NCBI GenBank assembly: GCA_017502845.1
Contig: JAFVUE010000007.1
Span: 1 to 64,000 of the forward strand
Direction of reading: 5' to 3'
DNA: 64,000 nt
Source of the DNA: Clostridia bacterium
Lineage (GTDB): Bacteria > Bacillota > Clostridia > UMGS1810
Position numbers and translations under genes: made by a program. Below are positions 37,629 to 45,315 of the stretch, one piece after another. Every line of letters begins with the position of its first letter. Within the stretch, counting starts at the first letter, position 1. Under the pieces are notes generated by a model. The model did no database searches. It was given only the letters and a program-made list of their open reading frames with translations, and had not been told where the DNA came from.

Positions 37629-38234
37629 TTACTTTTTAAGATAGCCGATTATCATATCCGCAACCATTTCACTTCTCTTTTTTGTTGCTTCTGTGTCTTT
37701 GAGGTCAATTTCAATAAGTTTTGGCATAGTGTATTTGTTTGAGAAGTAGGCAAATGCGAACATATTTATTGCAAACACAGTTTCGTTTATATCAATATCT
37801 TTTCGGAATAATCCCTCGTCAATACCTCTTTGCAATACTTTCTGCATGGCAACAACAGAACGGCTTTTAATGGGAACAATACCTGCCGAATCCACATAAG
37901 ATGCACCGTTTAAGTTTTCGTGCATAACGAGAGAAACGAAGTTGGGGTTGTTGCTTAAAAATTCAAATGAATTTGCAATTGTTTCTCTTAACACTTCGTC
38001 AGCAGGACGATTCATATCCTGACTGTTTTCCATATCGGCAAGTCGTCCGTAGACGTTGCCAAGTATAATTTTGTAAAGGTTCTCTTTGCTTTCGTAATGA
38101 GCATAGATAAGGCGCTTGTTGACTCCTGAAACCTCTGCGATTTCGTCAACTCTCGCTCCTGCAAAACCTTTCTTTGCAAATATATCCTCTGCGGCGGTAA
38201 GTATTTTTTCTCTTGTAATATCACTCTTTTTCAT
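37629..38234 (-). CDS. TetR/AcrR-family transcriptional regulator
   Basis: A 201-residue regulator with an N-terminal TetR helix-turn-helix (ILTAAEDIFAKKGFAGARVD, then YAHYESKENLYKII, residues about 11-55) and a helical ligand-binding half. It is transcribed in the same direction as the four-gene operon beginning 72 bases downstream and has its own promoter. A palindrome in that gap is the likely binding site. The inducer is unknown. Confidence 0.88.
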   Translation of the reverse strand: MKKSDITREKILTAAEDIFAKKGFAGARVDEIAEVSGVNKRLIYAHYESKENLYKIILGNVYGRLADMENSQDMNRPADEVLRETIANSFEFLSNNPNFVSLVMHENLNGASYVDSAGIVPIKSRSVVAMQKVLQRGIDEGLFRKDIDINETVFAINMFAFAYFSNKYTMPKLIEIDLKDTEATKKRSEMVADMIIGYLKK

Positions 38235-38265
38235 ATGGGTAAATCCTTTCGGTTAATATGTATTT

Positions 38266-38294
38266 ATTATACTTTATCAGCCGTGAAAAATCAA
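38266..38294 (-). promoter_or_regulatory. SigA-type promoter of the tetR gene
   Basis: On the minus strand: TTGATT (38294-38289), a 17-nt spacer and TATAAT (38271-38266). Confidence 0.7.
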
Positions 38295-38296
38295 CA

Positions 38297-38325
38297 TTGA
38301 CTTCATATTGTGTTGTTGATATAAT
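38297..38325 (+). promoter_or_regulatory. SigA-type promoter of the lipoprotein gene
   Basis: TTGACT at 38297-38302, a 17-nt spacer and TATAAT at 38320-38325. Its -35 box is only two bases from the -35 box of the divergent tetR promoter. Confidence 0.75.
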
Positions 38326-38356
38326 TTAGGTAGTAAACAGGGAGAGGAGTGTTAAT

Positions 38357-38998
38357 ATGAAAAGATTATTTGTATTATTTTCGTTAGTACTATCGTTGAT
38401 ACTTTCAGGTTGCAACACTTCACAACCCCAACAGGCAGAAAAAGGCGATTTTAAGTTCTGCTCTCTCGAATGGGGAACTGATTGGGAAACTGTGCAAAAG
38501 AGCGATATATTCAAAGATGCTCAATATGAGGTAACTGAAAACGGACACAGACAGGTAGTGTGGGTAGATGGATTGGAATATTTGGGTGTAAAATCAGAAA
38601 TGGCAGGACTGGTGTTCGATGTTGCCAATGTAACAACGGCAAACGGATTGAGCAGTATCTTTTTTCAGTTTTCCGAAGAGGATGAAGAAGTTCTGTTGTC
38701 TGAATTAACAGAATTGTACGGTGAACGAAAAACCGCATATTTAGATAAAAACGGAGTTGAAAATCCGATCAATCCTGCCGGCTGGGTGAGCGAAGATACT
38801 GTTGAGAGTGTTTTGACAGAAGAGGGACGAGCATATTACATAAGTATGTTCCCGGAGGATTATGAGCAAACAAGATTAGATGCAAATTTGCGTTCGCCTC
38901 TTGTATCAATCAGATTTGATGAAGAACGTAATTTTGTTGAATTTAATGGAAGTGTTGCATCGGTTGTGTCATTTGTGCAGTCGGAAATGAAAAAGTAA
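38357..38998 (+). CDS. Lipoprotein of unknown function
   Basis: A 213-residue exported lipoprotein. Residues 1-19 are a signal peptide with lipobox LILSGC. The mature part is acidic, with alternating strands and helices (FCSLEWGTDWETVQKSD after the lipidated region), and no catalytic motif that I recognise. GGAGAGGAGTG precedes the ATG. It has its own promoter, divergent from tetR, and no close partner downstream. Confidence 0.75.
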   Translation: MKRLFVLFSLVLSLILSGCNTSQPQQAEKGDFKFCSLEWGTDWETVQKSDIFKDAQYEVTENGHRQVVWVDGLEYLGVKSEMAGLVFDVANVTTANGLSSIFFQFSEEDEEVLLSELTELYGERKTAYLDKNGVENPINPAGWVSEDTVESVLTEEGRAYYISMFPEDYEQTRLDANLRSPLVSIRFDEERNFVEFNGSVASVVSFVQSEMKK

Positions 38999-39075
38999 AC
39001 AGATATCAGAAATGGGCAAGGGAACTCCTTGTCCATTTTATGTTAATAAAAAACCGCAGGAAACAATATATATTA

Positions 39076-39104
39076 TTGCAAATCGGCAAAAAATGGTGTA
39101 TAAT
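39076..39104 (+). promoter_or_regulatory. SigA-type promoter of the gatCAB operon
   Basis: TTGCAA at 39076-39081, a 17-nt spacer and TATAAT at 39099-39104, about 30 bases before the gatC start. Confidence 0.78.
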
Positions 39105-39136
39105 AGTATAGATTTCTAACTGAAAGGATGATTTTG

Positions 39137-39418
39137 ATGAAAGTTAGTGCAGAACAGATTAAGCACGTGGCAGAACTTGCTCGTCTTAAACTGACTGATG
39201 AGGAAATTGAATCTTTGGGTATGGAGGCGGTTATTGAGTTTGCCAATAAACTCTCCGAACTTGATGCGGAGCAGATAGCGCCTACAAACCATGTTTCCGA
39301 TATATATAATGTTTTCCGTGAGGATGAGATAGTTCCGTCTTATGACAGAGATGATATCTTGAAGAATGCACCTGCCAAGGCAAGAGGATGTGTCCTTGTG
39401 CCCAAGGTAGTAGAGTAA
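39137..39418 (+). CDS. gatC: Aspartyl/glutamyl-tRNA amidotransferase subunit C
   Basis: Small linker subunit of the GatCAB amidotransferase. The 93 residues begin [20 protein letters not shown] and contain APTNHVSD and the DIL...[15 protein letters not shown] end typical of GatC. ATG 39137 is chosen because AAAGGA lies eight bases upstream and overlaps the earlier ATG at 39128. Confidence 0.95.
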   Translation: MKVSAEQIKHVAELARLKLTDEEIESLGMEAVIEFANKLSELDAEQIAPTNHVSDIYNVFREDEIVPSYDRDDILKNAPAKARGCVLVPKVVE

Positions 39419-39431
39419 GGAGGAGAGTATA

Positions 39432-40892
39432 ATGAGCTTATATGAAAAAACAATCCACGAACTCTCCCATATGCTTAAAGCAAAGGAAGTTTCAAGCGTT
39501 GAGATTACAGAGAGTGTCCTTGAGAGAATAGATGCAGTAGAGGATAAAGTAGGCGGTTATGTAACCGTTTCAAAAGAATCTGCGCTGGAGATGGCAAAAG
39601 CCGTTGATGCATTGATCGCATCAGGCGAGAGTTTGTCAGATATTGCAGGTATCCCCGTTGCAGTTAAGGATAATATCTGCACCAAGGGTATTGCTACAAC
39701 CTGTTCATCAAAGATGCTTGAGAATTTCGTTCCCCCTTATGACGCTTTCGTTTCAAACAAACTGAAAGAAAACGGCGGCGTTATCATCGGTAAAACCAAT
39801 ATGGACGAGTTCGCTATGGGTGCATCTACCGAAACATCATATTTCCACCTTACAAAGAACCCCTATGACCTTACCAAAGTTCCCGGCGGTTCATCAGGCG
39901 GTAGTGCGGCAGTAGTTGCGGCAGATGAAGCAATATTCTCATTAGGTAGTGATACAGGCGGTTCAATCCGTCAACCTGCATCATTCTGCTCTGTTGTCGG
40001 TTTGAAACCCACCTATGGTCTTGTTTCCCGATTCGGTCTTGTGGCGTTTGCATCATCACTTGACCAGATCGGCCCTATGACAAAGGATGTTACTGACTGC
40101 GCAATCGTTATGAATGCAATCGCAGGTCATGATAAGATGGATTCCACATCTGCAAATATAACTCTCCCTGATTATAAATCAGCATTGGTTGACGATGTCA
40201 AGGGAATGAAAATCGGTATCCCCAGAGAATATATGGGCGAGGGTATTGCTCCCGATGTTAAGGCAATCATCTTAAATGCCGCAAAGAAATACGAAGAGAT
40301 GGGCGCAATCGTTGAAGAGTTCAGTTTGCCAATGACAGACTATGCCTTGAGCGCTTACTATATTATTTCTTCTGCAGAGGCAAGTTCCAATCTTGCACGT
40401 TTTGACGGTATCAAATACGGTTACCGCACAAAAGAATTTGAGGACCTTACCGATATATATGCAAAATCCCGTACAGAGGGATTCGGCAGTGAAGTTAAGC
40501 GCCGTATAATGCTCGGTACTTATGCACTTAGTTCTGGCTACTATGATGCATATTATAAGAAAGCACAGCAGGTTCGTACACTTGTTAAGCAGTCATTTAA
40601 TGATGCGTTTGCAAAGTATGATATGATACTTTCTCCTGCATATCCCAATACGGCATTTGAAATAGGCGGAAAGATAACCGATGCCGTTCAGATGTATCTC
40701 GGTGATATCTGCACAGTTTCAGTAAATATTGCAGGACTTCCCGGCATAGTAGTTCCTGCCGGATTTGACAGTAACAATATGCCCGTAGGCGTTCAGCTTA
40801 TCGGTAAGGCATTTGATGAGATGACACTTATCCGCGGAGCATATGCATTTGAGAAGAATACGGATTTCCACACAATCCGTCCCAGTTTATAA
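39432..40892 (+). CDS. gatA: Aspartyl/glutamyl-tRNA amidotransferase subunit A
   Basis: Glutaminase subunit that supplies ammonia to convert mischarged Glu-tRNA(Gln) or Asp-tRNA(Asn). The 486 residues show the amidase signature: [11 protein letters not shown] with the catalytic lysine, [15 protein letters not shown] and [13 protein letters not shown] with the Ser-cis-Ser-Lys triad. AAGGAGGAGAG precedes the ATG. Full length. Confidence 0.97.
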   Translation: MSLYEKTIHELSHMLKAKEVSSVEITESVLERIDAVEDKVGGYVTVSKESALEMAKAVDALIASGESLSDIAGIPVAVKDNICTKGIATTCSSKMLENFVPPYDAFVSNKLKENGGVIIGKTNMDEFAMGASTETSYFHLTKNPYDLTKVPGGSSGGSAAVVAADEAIFSLGSDTGGSIRQPASFCSVVGLKPTYGLVSRFGLVAFASSLDQIGPMTKDVTDCAIVMNAIAGHDKMDSTSANITLPDYKSALVDDVKGMKIGIPREYMGEGIAPDVKAIILNAAKKYEEMGAIVEEFSLPMTDYALSAYYIISSAEASSNLARFDGIKYGYRTKEFEDLTDIYAKSRTEGFGSEVKRRIMLGTYALSSGYYDAYYKKAQQVRTLVKQSFNDAFAKYDMILSPAYPNTAFEIGGKITDAVQMYLGDICTVSVNIAGLPGIVVPAGFDSNNMPVGVQLIGKAFDEMTLIRGAYAFEKNTDFHTIRPSL

Positions 40893-40910
40893 GAGAGGAG
40901 GCAGGAAAAT

Positions 40911-42353
40911 ATGAATTACGAATCAGTCATCGGTCTTGAAGTTCACGCAGAACTTGCCACCAACACCAAGATATATTGCTCTTGCAGAAACGAGTTTGGT
41001 CTTGATGTTAATACCTCCTGTTGTCCTATATGTACAGGTATGCCCGGCACACTACCTGTTCTTAATAAAAAAGTTGTGGAGTATGCTATCAAGGCGGGTC
41101 TTGCACTTAATTGCTCTATTACCCGTGAGGGTAAGCAGGACAGAAAGAACTATTTCTATCCTGACCTTCCCAAGGCATATCAGATTTCACAGTTTGATCT
41201 TCCTCTTTGCACAGACGGTTACCTTGATATAGAGGTTAACGGCGAGAAAAAGAGAATCGGTATCACAAGAATCCATATAGAGGAGGATGCAGGTAAACTC
41301 ATCCACTCTGTAATGGGCGATGAATCCTATGTAGATTTTAACCGTTGCGGTGTTCCGCTTATTGAGATAGTTTCAGAACCTGACCTCCGAAGTGCCGAGG
41401 AAGCAAAGATTTATCTTGAAACATTAAAATCAGTTCTTCAGTATATAGAAGTTTCCGACTGTAAGATGGAGGAGGGTTCACTCCGTTGCGATATCAACGT
41501 ATCACTCCGTCCCGTCGGCAGTGATAAATTCGGTACAAGAACCGAGATGAAGAATGTTTCCACATTAAGCGGTACACAGAGAGCAATTGATTATGAGATT
41601 GGCAGACAGACAGTTATCCTCGATAATGGCGGTACTATTGATCAGGAAACACGCCGCTGGGATGACGGTAAGGGCGAGAATGTTCTCCTCCGCAGTAAGG
41701 AAGAGGCACATGACTATCGCTACTTCCCCGAACCCGATCTTATGCCGATTGTAGTAAGTGATGAATGGATTGAAGAGATCCGCGCCACACTCCCCGAAAT
41801 GCCTGATGTTAAGAAAGCCCGTTACACAGGGGAACTCGGTCTCGGCGATTATGAAGCAGGTATTATTGTAGGCAATAAGAGTATGGCAAGATTTTTCGAC
41901 AGGTGCGTTGAACTCGGCGGTAATGTGAAAGCCGTTGCTAACTGGCTTCAGGGCGATATAATGAAAGTTGTAAAGGATAAGGATATTACCTTTGATGATA
42001 TTAACTTCACACCCGAGGACCTTAATGAACTTGCAGCAATTGTTGACAAAGGAACTATCAGTATCACAGCAGCGAAGAAAGTTCTTGCAAAGATGTTTGA
42101 GACAAGTGATAAACCCTCCAAGATTGTAGACGAACTCGGTCTTGCGCAGATAAGCGATGAGGGTGCTATTGAGGCGATGGTAAATGCTGTTCTTGATCAG
42201 AATCCACAGTCCTTTGAGGATTATAAGAACGGTAAGACAAGAGCCCTCGGTTTCCTTGTTGGTATGGTAATGAAAGAATCCAAAGGCAAGGGCAATCCGC
42301 AGATTATCAATAAGATGATACTCGAACGCCTTGAAGCATATAAAAATTCGTAA
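40911..42353 (+). CDS. gatB: Aspartyl/glutamyl-tRNA amidotransferase subunit B
   Basis: Kinase/transferase subunit that binds the mischarged tRNA. The 480 residues begin YESVIGLEVHAELATNTKIYC, with four zinc-type cysteines early on (CSCRN and CCPIC), and carry the DRKNYFYPDLPKAYQISQFD motif. The C-terminal Yqey-like tail domain is complete. AGAGGAGG precedes the ATG. Confidence 0.97.
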   Translation: MNYESVIGLEVHAELATNTKIYCSCRNEFGLDVNTSCCPICTGMPGTLPVLNKKVVEYAIKAGLALNCSITREGKQDRKNYFYPDLPKAYQISQFDLPLCTDGYLDIEVNGEKKRIGITRIHIEEDAGKLIHSVMGDESYVDFNRCGVPLIEIVSEPDLRSAEEAKIYLETLKSVLQYIEVSDCKMEEGSLRCDINVSLRPVGSDKFGTRTEMKNVSTLSGTQRAIDYEIGRQTVILDNGGTIDQETRRWDDGKGENVLLRSKEEAHDYRYFPEPDLMPIVVSDEWIEEIRATLPEMPDVKKARYTGELGLGDYEAGIIVGNKSMARFFDRCVELGGNVKAVANWLQGDIMKVVKDKDITFDDINFTPEDLNELAAIVDKGTISITAAKKVLAKMFETSDKPSKIVDELGLAQISDEGAIEAMVNAVLDQNPQSFEDYKNGKTRALGFLVGMVMKESKGKGNPQIINKMILERLEAYKNS

Positions 42354-42365
42354 GAGGAGAATACT

Positions 42366-42563
42366 ATGGTAAAACTCAATGCTGACGAGAATGTAGTTAA
42401 AACAATTCGAGAAGGACTTAAGCGTACAGGCGGTTACTGCCCCTGTAAACTTCAGCATACAGAGGAGAATATCTGTATGTGCGAAGAGTTCAAATCCCAG
42501 ATAGCCGATCCGGAATTTGAGGGATACTGTCATTGTATGCTTTATTATAAAACGAAAGATTGA
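42366..42563 (+). CDS. Ferredoxin-thioredoxin reductase catalytic-chain-like protein
   Basis: A 65-residue protein with three C-x-C pairs: CPC at 25-27, CMC at 37-39 and CHC at 55-57. The spacing and HC pair match the catalytic (beta) subunit of ferredoxin-thioredoxin reductase, which binds a 4Fe-4S cluster next to a redox disulfide. It lies ten bases before thioredoxin, so a ferredoxin-to-thioredoxin electron path is likely. No variable (alpha) subunit is nearby. AAGAGGAGAA precedes the ATG. Confidence 0.85.
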   Translation: MVKLNADENVVKTIREGLKRTGGYCPCKLQHTEENICMCEEFKSQIADPEFEGYCHCMLYYKTKD

Positions 42564-42572
42564 GGTGTTTTT

Positions 42573-42884
42573 ATGGCAGAGATTAAGATTACAAAAGATA
42601 ATTTTGAAGCAGAGGTTCTTGCATCCGATATTCCCGTTTTAGTAGATTTCTGGGCGACATGGTGTGGACCATGCCAGATGCTTTCTCCTATTATAGGGGA
42701 GATTGCGGCAGAGTATGAGGGCAAGATTAAAGTAGGCAAGATCAATGTGGACGAAGAGGGCGAACTTGCTATGGCGTTCCGTGTTATGAGTATACCTACA
42801 CTTATGCTTTTCAAAGACGGAGAAGCCGTAGATACTATGGTTGGCTTCCGTTCAAAAGCAGATATAGTTAAAATGTTTGATTAA
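42573..42884 (+). CDS. trxA: Thioredoxin
   Basis: A 103-residue thioredoxin with the active site WCGPC at residues 30-34 in FWATWCGPCQM, a cis-proline in SIPTLMLF, and the GFRSKADI end. It should reduce disulfides in the cytoplasm. Encoded directly after the FTR-like gene. TTGAGGTG precedes the ATG. Confidence 0.95.
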   Translation: MAEIKITKDNFEAEVLASDIPVLVDFWATWCGPCQMLSPIIGEIAAEYEGKIKVGKINVDEEGELAMAFRVMSIPTLMLFKDGEAVDTMVGFRSKADIVKMFD

Positions 42885-42890
42885 TTTTTT

Positions 42891-42926
42891 GGGGGCAATC
42901 TTCGGATTGCCCCTGTATATTTTTAT
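42891..42926 (+). terminator. Probable terminator after trxA
   Basis: GGGGCAATC (42892-42900), loop TTCG, GATTGCCCC (42905-42913), followed by the T-rich sequence TGTATATTTTT. The stem is strong, but the T run is broken, so some read-through into the flavin reductase gene is possible. Confidence 0.7.
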
Positions 42927-42939
42927 AAGGAGAGATATT

Positions 42940-43500
42940 ATGCGCAAAAATTTCGGTGCTAAAACATATGTGTTCCCTATGCCTGTTTTCGTTGTTGGCA
43001 CATATAATGCGGACGGCTCTGCCAATGCAATGACTGCTGCCTGGGGTGGAATTAGCGGAGAGAGGGAAATTTCCGTTTGTGTAAGCGGTACACATAAAAC
43101 TGCAGAAAACATCATAAGATGCGGTGCGTTTACCGTCAGCGTAGCCGATAGCGATAATGTTGCCGAAGCAGATTATGTAGGCATCGTTTCTGCTAATCGA
43201 GATAATGATAAGATGACAAAAGTGGGTTGGAAATCCATTGCATCGGAATTCGTGGATGCTCCTCTTTTTGACAAATTGCCCTTTGCTCTTGAATGTGTGG
43301 TGAAAAGTTACGATCCCGAAACCAATAAACTCATAGGAGAAATTGTCAATATCTCCGCAGACGAGAGTATTATCGGTGCAGACGGAACGGTTGACCTTGA
43401 TATATTCCGTCCCATAACTTATGTTTCTCCCCACCATACATACCGTGTAATGGGCGAAGTGGTAGGCAAAGCGTATGGCGAGGGAAATAAATTGAAGTAA
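42940..43500 (+). CDS. Flavin reductase-like/FMN-binding protein
   Basis: A 186-residue protein of the flavin reductase-like fold, beginning RKNFGAKTYVFPMPVFVVGT, with NAMTAAWGGI and the CVSGTHKTAENI segment typical of FMN-binding split barrels. Activity is probably an FMN-linked reductase or nitroreductase-like step; the substrate is not known. AAGGAGAG precedes ATG 42940, which rejects a longer reading that starts inside trxA. Confidence 0.82.
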   Translation: MRKNFGAKTYVFPMPVFVVGTYNADGSANAMTAAWGGISGEREISVCVSGTHKTAENIIRCGAFTVSVADSDNVAEADYVGIVSANRDNDKMTKVGWKSIASEFVDAPLFDKLPFALECVVKSYDPETNKLIGEIVNISADESIIGADGTVDLDIFRPITYVSPHHTYRVMGEVVGKAYGEGNKLK

Positions 43501-43503
43501 TAA

Positions 43504-43556
43504 AAAGAGGCATAATCTGTCTATATTTTTGATGACGATTATGTCTTGTTTTTTGC
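43504..43556 (+). terminator. Possible terminator after the flavin reductase gene
   Basis: AGGCATAATC (about 43507-43516) pairs with GATTATGTCT (about 43537-43546, one G-T pair), followed by GTTTTTT. The loop is long (about 20 bases). Confidence 0.5.
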
Positions 43557-43567
43557 ATAAAAGTCGA

Positions 43568-43596
43568 TTGAAATAATTTCGGAAATATACTACAAT
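43568..43596 (+). promoter_or_regulatory. SigA-type promoter of the FGGY kinase gene
   Basis: TTGAAA at 43568-43573, a 17-nt spacer and TACAAT at 43591-43596, about 30 bases before the start codon. Confidence 0.7.
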
Positions 43597-43625
43597 AACA
43601 GTATAAATTGTTGTGAGGTGATGGT

Positions 43626-45092
43626 ATGCATTTTATGGGTGTTGATGTAGGAAGTTCCGGATGTAAAGTATCGGTAATAGACGAAAAAGGTCTTTCAGTA
43701 TGCTTTGCTTCAAGGGAATACTCTTTCGTATATGGGGATACCGGTTCTTACCTCGATCCGAATCTTGTAATAAAAAGTGTTTTTTCAGCGATAAAGGAAC
43801 TTTCGGACAATAATGACCTTTCCGATGTGAAAACTGTCAGCGTAACATCTTTTGGAGAGATGTTCGTTCTTATGGATAAAGATAAAAAAGTTATCTGCGA
43901 CAGTATCACATACGATGATACCCGTGGTAAGGATGAGGCGGCATACATCAGGGATAATTTTGGTGAGGACAAACTTTATGGTATCACAGCAACCTCTTGC
44001 GATGCTATGTATTCTCTGCCGAAACTTATGTGGATTAAGAAGCATCAGCCCGAAATATATGCTAAAGTAAGATATATGAATCTTTTTGCAGACTATGTTC
44101 TCTTTATGATGGGAGCGAAACATCATACTGATTATTCACTTGCGGCGAGAACTATGATGTTTGATATTGCATGTAAATGCTGGTCAAAAGAGATAATTGA
44201 CTTTGCAGGTATTGATGATTCTGTTCTCGGAGAACTTGTGCAGACAGGAACTATTGTAGGGGAGATAGACAGCAGTATTGCCGATGAACTCTCTCTGCCC
44301 CGTGATGTAAAACTTCTTGCAGGTGGTCATGATCAGCCATGTGCAGCACTTGGTGCAGGTATTGCAGAGGATGGTGTTGCTCTTGACGGTATGGGTTCTA
44401 ATGAATGTATCGTACCTGCATTTGATAACCCTATGATAAACAAGACAATGAAAGGATCAAACCTCGTTTGCGTTCCTCATATTGTATCGGGTAAATTCGT
44501 TACATATGCATTCTGCAGAACTGCAGGGAGCTTATTCAAATGGTATAATAAAGTAACGGGCGATGAGGGTTATCCTGCTCTCACTTCTGCTATGCCTGAT
44601 GAGCCAACAGATATTTATGTGCTTCCTCATTTTATGGGAGCAACCACACCTTATATGGACGATGAATCTGTAGGTGCTATGATAGGCCTTAAAGTAAGTC
44701 ATACAAAGGGCGAAATCACAAGAGGGATTATAGAGGGACTTAATTACGAGATGCTCGTAAACCTCAAATGCCTTGAGGAAGCCGGTTTCAAAGTAAAACT
44801 TCTCCGTGTATCCGGCGGACTGTCCAAAAGTGAGGAGATTTTGCAGATTAAGGCGGATGTTTTGGGCATTCCTGTTCAGACACTTGAGATTTCCGAAACG
44901 GGAACAGTAGGTATAGCCATTATGGGAACAGTTGCTATGGGTATTTATAAGGATATCAACGAAGCGGTTGCCAATATCGTTTCTGTCAAAAAAACATTCT
45001 ACCCCGATATGGCAAAACACGAGATTTATAAAGAACGTTTTGAAAGATATAAGAAACTGTATAACACAGTAAAAGGTTTTTACAAAGATTGA
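43626..45092 (+). CDS. FGGY-family carbohydrate kinase
   Basis: A 488-residue sugar kinase with two actin-like domains: the N-terminal phosphate loop DVGSSGCKVSVIDEKG (about 6-21), the catalytic-region DDTRGKDEAAYI, GGHDQPCAALGAG near residue 237, and the C-terminal LRVSGGLSKSEEILQIKADV with the ATP-binding glycines. It is closest in style to xylulokinases and gluconate-type kinases, but the sugar cannot be named. It is monocistronic with its own promoter and terminator; GTGAGGTGATGGT precedes the ATG. Confidence 0.88.
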   Translation: MHFMGVDVGSSGCKVSVIDEKGLSVCFASREYSFVYGDTGSYLDPNLVIKSVFSAIKELSDNNDLSDVKTVSVTSFGEMFVLMDKDKKVICDSITYDDTRGKDEAAYIRDNFGEDKLYGITATSCDAMYSLPKLMWIKKHQPEIYAKVRYMNLFADYVLFMMGAKHHTDYSLAARTMMFDIACKCWSKEIIDFAGIDDSVLGELVQTGTIVGEIDSSIADELSLPRDVKLLAGGHDQPCAALGAGIAEDGVALDGMGSNECIVPAFDNPMINKTMKGSNLVCVPHIVSGKFVTYAFCRTAGSLFKWYNKVTGDEGYPALTSAMPDEPTDIYVLPHFMGATTPYMDDESVGAMIGLKVSHTKGEITRGIIEGLNYEMLVNLKCLEEAGFKVKLLRVSGGLSKSEEILQIKADVLGIPVQTLEISETGTVGIAIMGTVAMGIYKDINEAVANIVSVKKTFYPDMAKHEIYKERFERYKKLYNTVKGFYKD

Positions 45093-45184
45093 TTGCGATC
45101 AATGATCAACAGTATGAGCCAACAGATTATGTTGAGATGATTGATAAGAGAAAAGACATTCAAAGTAATCATCGAAGTAAATAA
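45089..45184 (+). pseudogene. Possible gene remnant or 31-codon small ORF
   Basis: A frame different from the kinase reads, from TTG 45089, thirty-one residues containing NDQQYEPTDYVEMIDKRKD and stops at 45184. The composition looks protein-like, but there is no good ribosome-binding site. It may be the relic of a longer gene whose start has been lost. Confidence 0.2.
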
Positions 45185-45190
45185 TTGATA

Positions 45191-45223
45191 AAAAACCGCA
45201 ATGCACTAAGCATTGCGGTTTTT
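45191..45223 (+). terminator. Bidirectional terminator between FGGY kinase and LRR genes
   Basis: AAAAACCGCAATGC (45191-45204), loop ACTAA, GCATTGCGGTTTTT (45210-45223). With A residues on the left and T residues on the right it can end both convergent genes. Confidence 0.85.
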
Positions 45224-45315
45224 GCTATAGTAAACGGATAATAGGTTGAAAAATGAAATAGTAATACAATGAATTTGAGAGGTGCGCGGGATGGATATGT
45301 TAAAAACAGATTGGG

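Noticed and set aside
38266-38325. Divergent operator controlling both tetR and the lipoprotein gene
   Set aside because: The two promoters nearly touch, but I found no palindrome in this gap matching AACTAATTAGTT, so shared control is not supported.
41565-42533. 322-codon open frame on the minus strand across gatB and the FTR-like gene
   Set aside because: It is wholly antisense to gatB, whose family motifs are unambiguous; its translation looks like a codon-bias shadow.
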